A stretch of 64,000 bases of DNA from Symbiodinium natans (taxonomy: Eukaryota > Sar > Dinophyceae > Suessiales > Symbiodiniaceae), in the NCBI GenBank assembly GCA_905221605.1, contig CAJNDS010002742.1, positions 1 to 64,000 of the forward strand, given 5' to 3'. The notes beneath the pieces are model-generated. The model was not told the DNA's origin. It saw nothing but the letters and a program-made list of their open reading frames with translations, and made no database searches. The number at the start of each line of letters is the position of its first letter. Position 1 is the stretch's first letter. This document shows positions 1 through 64,000 of this stretch, piece after piece. The position numbers and the translations under genes were made by a program.

Positions 1-92
1 GGTGGAGGTGGAGGGGGGTGGAGGTGGAGGGGGGTGGAGGTGGAGCGGGGTGGAGGTGGAGGGGGGTGGAGCTGGAGGGGGGTGGAGAGGGG
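1..92. repeat. GGTGGAG-type minisatellite
   Basis: About five and a half imperfect copies of a 16-bp unit (GGTGGAGGTGGAGGGG) in intron 3 of tubulin copy 1. Confidence 0.9.
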
Positions 93-394
93 AAAGCCCA
101 AGTACCTGTCGATCGAACCCCAAACCTCTGGTGCCTGTGGGGTCGATGCCGTGCTCGTCGGCAATCACCTGCAAGCTTCTTCGCCAGGGCGGGAAAGCAC
201 TTGCCACACTCTCTGACATGAGGGGTTGAGACCCGAAAACTCCAGCGCTTTAGGCTTCCGGCTTCCAGTTCTACTTGCAACCACCTGGTCGCAGGCTCTG
301 CAGTAGCAATAACCCCATACCCTTGCCCGAAACATAACCATGAGCCCATACCCTAGAGAGGAGAACCCTGAACTTTGAAACCCTAAAGCCCCAA

Positions 395-434
<40 letters not shown>

Positions 435-769
435 AAAAAAAAACAGAAAAACGAAAGAAAGAAGAAAGATGAAAGAGAGAGAGAGAGAGAGCGAGAGGAA
501 CAGCCTCCCAAAACTTGGCTCCGATCTGGTTGCCGCCTCGATCTCCGACTTTGGGGGCTTTCCGGGGCCGGGGGGCTGAGGGTTCATTTTAGGGTTTTCT
601 GGGCAGCTTCAAAGGGCATGTTGGAAAAAGGGAGTTGTGCTTTTTAAGGGCTTGAAAGTTGTTTTTGTCCTGCGGTGGAAGTCTGGATTGACATTGGGAT
701 GATATGGGACTGCTGCAAGGTTCTTGCCAAGGTGCACTGACCACCCTGGACGTGCACGAGCTCACGCAT
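1..769 (-). CDS. TUBB: beta-tubulin, copy 1, 5' part only (exons 1-3)
   Basis: Left-edge partial member of the array; transcription runs leftwards and exons 4-25 lie outside the window. Exons: E1 736-769, E2 505-536, E3 135-168. They encode the tubulin N terminus (MRELVHVQGGQC, then GNQIGAKFWE, then VIADEHGIDPTG), which forms the first strand and the start of the nucleotide-binding region. All three donors are GC and both visible acceptors are AG|G. The start is the ATG complementary to 767-769, matching beta-tubulin codon 1. Positions 1-133 belong to intron 3 and carry a GGTGGAG minisatellite. Whether the rest of the gene is intact cannot be seen. Confidence 0.95.
396..495. repeat. GA microsatellites in intron 2 of copy 1
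   Basis: (GA)n at about 398-431 and 473-491, separated by an A-rich stretch. Confidence 0.9.
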
Positions 770-1180
770 GGCTACGATAAGCACGAGGTGGTGGAAGGGG
801 CGGAGGTCGCTTGACAATTGTCGGAGGCGCTGCGGTCAAGCACACAGTGACTCTGGCCGCTGGCCGCTGAACACACGGGATTCAGATAACAACGAACCGA
901 AGTAGTAATTAAGACAAGGTCACAAATTTGCCAAGACTGCAGCGATAACCACCGAGCAAGACACACATTGCTGCGACGACTCGTTTGCTCGCCCATGCCG
1001 CCAACTTCAAGAGTTGGTACGAGTTCATGCACGAGCTGCCTTCAAGATTTTCTTGAAAGCTTGCAAGGACAGGAATGAATTCCCCCGACTGCGTCCTCTT
1101 GTGAAATTGCGGGCGCAGTCAAGGTCATCATCAGCTTGAACAGCCAGGTGGCAAGAGCATGTGTCTGTGACACCTTTCGC
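770..1180 (-). promoter_or_regulatory. spacer between tubulin copies 2 and 1 (3' UTR, 5' UTR)
   Basis: 411 bp from the stop of copy 2 to the start of copy 1. A conserved hairpin (1039-1060, CTTTCAAGA/TCTTGAAGG arms) lies in the presumed 3' UTR. A conserved CGCAG|CGC acceptor-like site near 830 sits 61 nt upstream of the ATG and is a candidate for spliced-leader addition. No TATA or AATAAA. Confidence 0.6.
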
Positions 1181-14290
<13,110 letters not shown>

Positions 14291-14622
14291 GGCTGCAAGA
14301 AGCACGAGGCGATTGAGCACAGGTGTCGCTTGAAATTGCGGAGGCGCTGCGGCGAAGAGGCAAAGTCGCTACAACACAGAACACGCACATTCGACAAAGA
14401 ACGCCGAAGAGTCCGTGCGAGTCATTGCAGATTTCTTTGGATCATCATCCACCCAACTGTGAAAAGTTGGTACGACTTCATGCTCGACCTGCCTTCAAGA
14501 TTTTCTTGAAAGCCTGCAAGGAATGAATTCCCGACAGCGCCCTCTTGTGGCATGTGGAGGTCGTCAAGGTCATCACCGGTCTGAAAAGTACGGTACGAGC
14601 ATGGGTCTGCGTCAATTCACGC
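14291..14622 (-). promoter_or_regulatory. spacer between tubulin copies 3 and 2
   Basis: 332 bp, the shortest spacer. Hairpin 14492-14513; candidate trans-splice acceptor near 14347, 57 nt upstream of the copy 2 ATG. Confidence 0.6.
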
Positions 14623-21711
<7,089 letters not shown>

Positions 21712-22059
21712 GGCTGCAAAAAGCACAAAGCGGTTGCACGGAGGTCACTTGAGAACTGCCGAAAGCGCTGCGGTTAAGCACAACATCCCCCGCTCTTGAG
21801 ACTCCAGGTATCTGGCTCAGATTCAACCCGAAGCATCACGAAGAAAAATGGCAAGTATGCAAGTTGTTCCGCAGGAAGCCTTTTCGTCCTGCCAACTGCG
21901 AAAGTTGGTACGACTTCATGCTCGACCTGCCTTCAAGATTTTCTTGAAAGCCTGCAAGGAAATGAATTCCCCCGACTGCGCCCCCGTGTGGCTTGCGGGA
22001 GCAGTCAAGGTCATCACAGGTCTGAGACAAGCTATGGGCTTGCGATCCTTCGATCGCGC
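21712..22059 (-). promoter_or_regulatory. spacer between tubulin copies 4 and 3
   Basis: 348 bp. Hairpin 21930-21951; candidate trans-splice acceptor near 21768, 57 nt upstream of the copy 3 ATG. Confidence 0.6.
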
Positions 22060-28625
<6,566 letters not shown>

Positions 28626-29142
28626 GGCTGCGAGAAGCACAAGGCGACTTGGGGGCACGGAGGTCACTTGAAAACTGCCGAAAGCGCTGCGGGGTCAAGC
28701 CAAGAATTCCCCGGCCTCGTGGGTCAGATTCAATAATTACCTTGAGGACCACCTGAACCCTCAACCATAGAGCCTGTTGGGGATCACTTGGTCCCCAAGG
28801 CACAGAAAAAATCACCACGAAAAGCCACACACACACCAGAGACAACAGCGGATCTGGAGAACTAGCGCATTCACCTGAAGCGCTTGGAGGTCAGCCAGGA
28901 AGTGCCGGCTGCTGCGATGCTTTGACAAAGATCACTGATTGGCGCTTGTTACAGCTTAGCACCTTTTTTCGTGCCCAAAACTGCAACACAAGTTGGTTTT
29001 GAAAGCACTGAACACCAGCGATGTCGGCATCGTGCTTGCACAAGTTTGCGGCGAGCAAGGTATCTACTCATAGTCCGAGAAGTTCATGAACTTTCATGTT
29101 GTAGAAATCTGGCCCGCTTCTGAAACTACAGAACCGATGAGA
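28626..29142 (-). promoter_or_regulatory. 5' flank of tubulin copy 4 and 3' flank of the PH-domain gene
   Basis: The first 100 bases match the 5' flank of the other tubulins, including the acceptor-like CCGCAG near 28687. The rest is unique. At 29065-29090 lies a second copy of the last codons of the PH gene (SDYE plus stop). Confidence 0.55.
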
Positions 29143-31920
29143 TTACTCATAGTCCGAGAAGGTCATGCTGGAGGTGAACAATTCCATCCACTCAGCACGT
29201 TCATGCTGAGGATCTGCCCCTCCACTTGGAACACAAAGCCGGTAGTCCGTGTAGAAGTGATAAAGCTTAAAACACGCCTCACCCGTCTTGAAGCCATAGT
29301 GCACAGCGTCTTTCATCTTCACTCCCTTGGCATCCCAAAGGATGATGGCCGGCGCCGAAGCTGAGACATTTTGGTTGCCAGAGGGGTCCTCGGAGTAGAA
29401 GCGGAGCACGGCCGAGCGGACCGGGTCCGAGGACTCGAGAACTGCGAAGTGCTTGCCCCAGCTGGAAATGGTCCTTCCTTTTATCCAGAGCCAACCTGCC
29501 TTCAGGACTGTTTGGGCAAACTGCGGGCGCTGGACCTGGGACAACCTCGCACACTGCAACTCCATGGACTCTCGATCGGCATACCCCGCAGGCCCCATGA
29601 TCCACGAAGGCTGCGGTGGCGCGCAAGGGACCGTGACACCACCGCGCACATGGGCTGCTCCGTACTTGTTCCCCTCAACGACCCCGCAGCCCTTGTGCTG
29701 CGCCTCTAAGCAATGCTTCTCGCAGGAGTCCTCGTACTTGCTTCGGGCGCACTCTGGGATGAAGCTTTGCTCCTTTGCACGGTAACTTTCCCTTGCTGCA
29801 TGGCATTGCTCCGCTTGTGGTAGCCACTCCCGGCCCAGGGCCTCTTTTGCTGCCGTCAAGGACGGAGTCGTGTCCTGGCAGAGCAGGCTTGATAAAGGTT
29901 TCGGCTTCGGGTTGGGGGATGTTGGGGGTGTCAGGCCATAAAACAACTGGAGATGGTTTTTAACTGGATGACCGGGCCTACCTAGCCTTCCACCGAGACT
30001 TCCGCAGTTTCCGTGCATGAGGTTTTACTGTACATGGCCATGACACGGCTTCGGCGCATGGAATTTACCCTCACGAGGCCCCATAAAGGCACCCACGTGA
30101 AACGTCTGCTGGGGCTTCCGCAGCTTACTCGCGAGCCGAAGGCAAAATTCGCCTCGGCCTCCGGCCGAAAGACGTTTGGAACAAGCAAACCAATATTTGG
30201 TCTCCGTCACACCCTCACCCCCCTGCCCTGGGACCCCCTGCAACCGATGCCGTGAACAAAGACCGCTCCTCCTGGCGCCCTTCCTGGACCCCAGCCTACA
30301 ACCCCTTACACCCACTCGGCCTTTGACTTGCTTGGGCAAAGTTTTTGGAATTTTCTGGGCCTTGGGACGCAGGCCGCGCAAACGTTTACAATGCGAAACG
30401 GGTTTCTCATAGTTGACAACAGCTTAGCACCAAATGTGGACAATGTTGGTTGTAATGTCTCTCTTCTCTACGCATCCAGGCACTAGAAGGGGACGAAGTT
30501 AGATCCCACGAAGAGTGGACATCACCAGCGCGCCTAAAGCCTAAACGGCCAAAAGCCTGCAACTCTTAAAGTCTTGAAACACCCCCTCATGGAAAGCAAG
30601 GGTAGTCGTCATTTTGCTTACCCTCAACCCGAAAAAGTTGGGAGCTGCTGTCACATGTGCGGTGCTACATCCTTACAGCCCCCTGAAAGGCAACCCAGGG
30701 CGTATTCACAACCAGTTGTATATAGTCGCACATTGTCACCCATCTGCACCAAAACTCCAAGGATTTCCGTTGCAGCTTAACACCCTTGCACTTCCATTGT
30801 GGTCGCCCTTACACTTGCATTTATCGCCCATGTAGTTGTACTTTGCCGTCTTCTTAAGCTGAGGATTTGGGGTTCTGTCCTGGCAGGTCTTGAGATCCTT
30901 GGAAGCCTGGGCCAGCTGGGACTCAAGACTTCGAAGCTCCGCCTCGGCTCGATTCTGCTCGCCTTGCGCACGGCGAACTGCCTCTTTGGCGGCCTTCACT
31001 GAGCGGTGCGCGCCTTGGCAGCGCTTGCATTCGCGGTATTTCTGAGGGTCGTTGAAAGAATCGGTGGCAGGGCAGAACGGCGACACAAATGTGCTGAATC
31101 CGGAACACTTGTAGTACACATCCCCCTCTACAGAGGTCACCCTGCTTCTTGCACTGGACACCTCAAACTTCATTTTGCGGATCCAGCTTTGGGTGTCGGA
31201 GATTTGCCATGGAATGCTCCTCCCAATCTTCTCCGGCAATTCCTTCAACATCGTCAAACATGCATTGAGGCCTTTCACCGCTGTTGTGTACCTGTCCTCG
31301 GTGGACGCGCAGCTCACCACCTTCTGCTTCAGATCAGCATTGGCCTCCTGCAACCCTGCCGCGCACTGCTGCAAGATCTCCTTCTCTCCAAGGCAGCCAT
31401 CTGGCAACGTCACGTGCTCCAGCATGAACTTGCCACGTGTCACGGTCCCGTCATCTTCTTGTCCGTTGTTGTGGCACGTGGATGCCTTGACGCACGTGCC
31501 CTCAAGGCCGCCCTTCTCGATCTCGGTGCCATCAATGAGGGGTGATCCTGAAGTGTATTGCCCCCCTTGCCAGTTCAGCAAGGGCTGCAAGGGCCTTGTC
31601 CAGGTGTCAAAGATTTCTGGAATCCAGTAGCAGAAGCTGGCGGCATAGTATGTGTGCTCTCGGACCCCCCCATGCTTTTGACATCGGTGCCCTCTCACGA
31701 TCTCTTCCTTGGTGTTGCCGTCAGCCCGGTCGGCCCAAAGCCACTGCGTCATGGCACCAAAGGCCGACTTCGTGCGCCCGGTGTAGTTCTTGTCTTTCGT
31801 CATGAAGTTGAAGTCCACAGGCACCGGTTGAGCGAGGGAGTAGCTCAGACGACGGGAGCACGCAAGGTGCACACTGCCGAGAAGAAGAAGAGCGAGAGCA
31901 TGAACCCGCAAGATTGCCAT
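29143..31920 (-). CDS. secreted Cys-rich coiled-coil protein with C-terminal PH-like domain, 2 exons
   Basis: Exon 1 is 30880-31920 and exon 2 is 29143-29874; joined they give 590 codons plus TAA. I chose the ATG complementary to 31918-31920 because it opens a hydrophobic leader (residues 1-22, ALALLLLG core) typical of a signal peptide. Residues about 25-295 are cysteine-rich and unfamiliar; about 298-395 is a long alanine/glutamate-rich helix likely to form a coiled coil, running across the splice junction in phase; about 471-583 resembles a PH domain (KAGWLWIKG at its start, ERAEWMELF at its end). The intron (29875-30879) is GA-AG and both its edges lie in the same 11-bp sequence CTGCCAGGACA. 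A PH domain behind a signal peptide with no visible membrane segment is topologically odd. Function unknown. The gene occupies the spacer between tubulin copies 5 and 4, same strand. Confidence 0.8.
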
Positions 31921-32482
31921 AGTAGATATAGCAGACAAAATGTACTTCACCGACTAACGGAGATTGGCGCTTCTGAGCCGAAGGCACACGTGACAGCGAC
32001 ATGCCGCACACAAACCTCCGAAAGGACCTAGAGGTTACTAGAGAAGCGACCATGTCAGGCCTTACTTTTACCTTGCTTCTGCAATTGCTTGCTCTTTGTG
32101 CGCCAAGGGGCTCTTGAAGAACGACGATTACCCTTTTGTAACTTACTACTACCATTAGATTACTATTTCTACGGCTTTATCGCTCCTACTACGAATATAT
32201 TCATATGATTGTTGCTTACTACTAACAATATCATGGCACTTGAAGTGCGTAAGCCGTCCCTGCCCCAGGTCAAGTCGATGCTATGCTTTTGTTCACCCTG
32301 CCAACTGCGGAAGTTGGTACGACTTCATGCTCGACCTGCCTTCAAGATTTTCTTGAAAGCTTGCAAGGAAATGAATTCCCCCGGCTGCGCCCTCTTGTGG
32401 CTTGCGGGAGCAGTCAAGGTCTTCACAGGTCTGAACAGGTTTGCGGTCACGAGCATGGGTCTGCGAAGAGTGCACTTCGCGC
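31921..32482 (-). promoter_or_regulatory. 3' flank of tubulin copy 5 and 5' flank of the PH-domain gene
   Basis: From 32285 rightwards it matches other tubulin 3' UTRs, with the hairpin at 32339-32360. From 31921 to about 32280 it is unique, and AT-rich near 32130-32230. The inserted PH-gene block therefore starts about 200 bp after the tubulin stop. Confidence 0.55.
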
Positions 32483-46655
<14,173 letters not shown>

Positions 46656-47036
46656 GGCTGCAAGAAGCGCAAGGCGATTGGGGGCACGGAGGTCACTTGA
46701 GAACTGCTGAAAGCGCTGTGGTCAAGCAAAGCATTTCTCAGTCGCGAGGCTCACGACTACTCATGAAAGAACTCGACAGCAAGTGTGCGAGTTCTCACAA
46801 AGGATGCCAACAGCGCAAGAAAGCACTGGTCAAGTTGATGCTATGCTTTTGTTCACCCTGCCAACTGCGGAAGTTGGTACGACTTCATGCTCGACCTGCC
46901 TTCAAGATTTTCTTGAAAGCTTGCAAGGAAATGAATTCCCCCGACTGCGCCCCCGTGTGGCTTGCGGGAGCAGTCAAGGTCATCACAGGTCTGAGACAAG
47001 TTTGCGGCACGAGCATGGGTCTGCGACTCTTCGCGC
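46656..47036 (-). promoter_or_regulatory. spacer between tubulin copies 6 and 5
   Basis: 381 bp. Hairpin 46899-46920; candidate acceptor near 46716, 61 nt upstream of the copy 5 ATG (CCACAG instead of CCGCAG). Confidence 0.6.
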
Positions 47037-56671
<9,635 letters not shown>

Positions 56672-57128
56672 GGCTGCGACAAGCACAAGGCGATGGGAGG
56701 GTGCGGAGGTCGCTTGACAATTGTCGGAGGCGCTGCGGGCAAGCACAGCAAGGGTAGCATGAACAGTCAAATTCCGTCATCAATAGCCGTAGAGCCACGT
56801 CACCCCAGAGAACCCCGGAGAAGGACGTCCCATGAACATGATAGAAAGACACTAAAGACATGATCAAACACACAAGCAGAGGTCGCAACAGCTTCCAAAG
56901 CATGCAAGACGTGACAATCCAGTGTGGTCTGTTGCAACGTCTGTATTTCCCCATCCCACAAACTGCGGGATTTGCTGCCACTCCATGCTCGCCCTGCCTT
57001 CAAGATTTTCTTGAAAGCTTGGAATGAATTCCCCTGGCCGTGCCCTCTCGCAGAATGCGGGCGCGGTCAAGGTCATCACCGGTTCGAAAAGTTTGGCGAC
57101 ACGAGCATGGGTCTGCGACACTTCGCGC
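56672..57128 (-). promoter_or_regulatory. spacer between tubulin copies 7 and 6
   Basis: 457 bp. Hairpin 56997-57018; candidate acceptor near 56733, 62 nt upstream of the copy 6 ATG. Confidence 0.6.

Positions 57129-64000
<6,872 letters not shown>

Overview
This window is nuclear DNA from a dinoflagellate. The evidence is 144 splice junctions that I could place by hand: 105 introns begin GC, 25 begin GT and 14 begin GA, and every one ends AG with a G as the first base of the next exon. Add same-strand tandem repetition of one highly expressed gene, very short intergenic spacers with no obvious TATA or AATAAA signals, and TTTAGGG telomere-type repeats scattered inside introns. I cannot name the genus from sequence alone; a symbiodiniacean-like core dinoflagellate would fit.

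The backbone is a head-to-tail array of seven beta-tubulin genes, all on the minus strand, numbered here from left to right: copy 1 (first three exons only, cut by the left edge), copies 2-6 complete, copy 7 (exons 4-25, cut by the right edge). Each complete gene has 25 exons whose lengths are the same in every copy and sum to 1338 nt (445 codons plus stop), including exons of 11, 14, 22 and 24 nt. Genes are separated by only about 330-460 bp, except between copies 5 and 4, where an unrelated gene sits in the spacer. Introns range from about 70 bp to 9.2 kb and most are unrelated between copies, while the exons are almost unchanged.

Three copies carry foreign cargo. Intron 18 of copy 2 (3443-7434) holds a hairpin-forming satellite, several tandem repeats and coding-like segments of an unrecognised gene. 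The spacer between copies 5 and 4 holds a two-exon gene for a predicted secreted, cysteine-rich, coiled-coil protein with a C-terminal PH-like domain (29143-31920). Intron 12 of copy 5 is 9.2 kb long and holds a decayed non-LTR reverse transcriptase, then a 1.4-kb direct repeat, a 3.8-kb block with an open reverse-transcriptase frame plus a second frame, and the second copy of the 1.4-kb repeat, which runs into the functional tubulin exon 12. Intron 2 of copy 6 holds a complete, intronless, same-strand gene for a double-domain WrbA-like flavodoxin (54285-55628).

Functionally the array should supply large amounts of one beta-tubulin, with an axonemal-type EGEF tail, for cytoskeleton and flagella. 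The short spacers and single orientation fit read-through transcription with spliced-leader trans-splicing. The remaining space is intron filled with telomere-like repeats, microsatellites and low-complexity tracts, in which I recognise no RNA genes, CRISPR arrays or other conserved genes.
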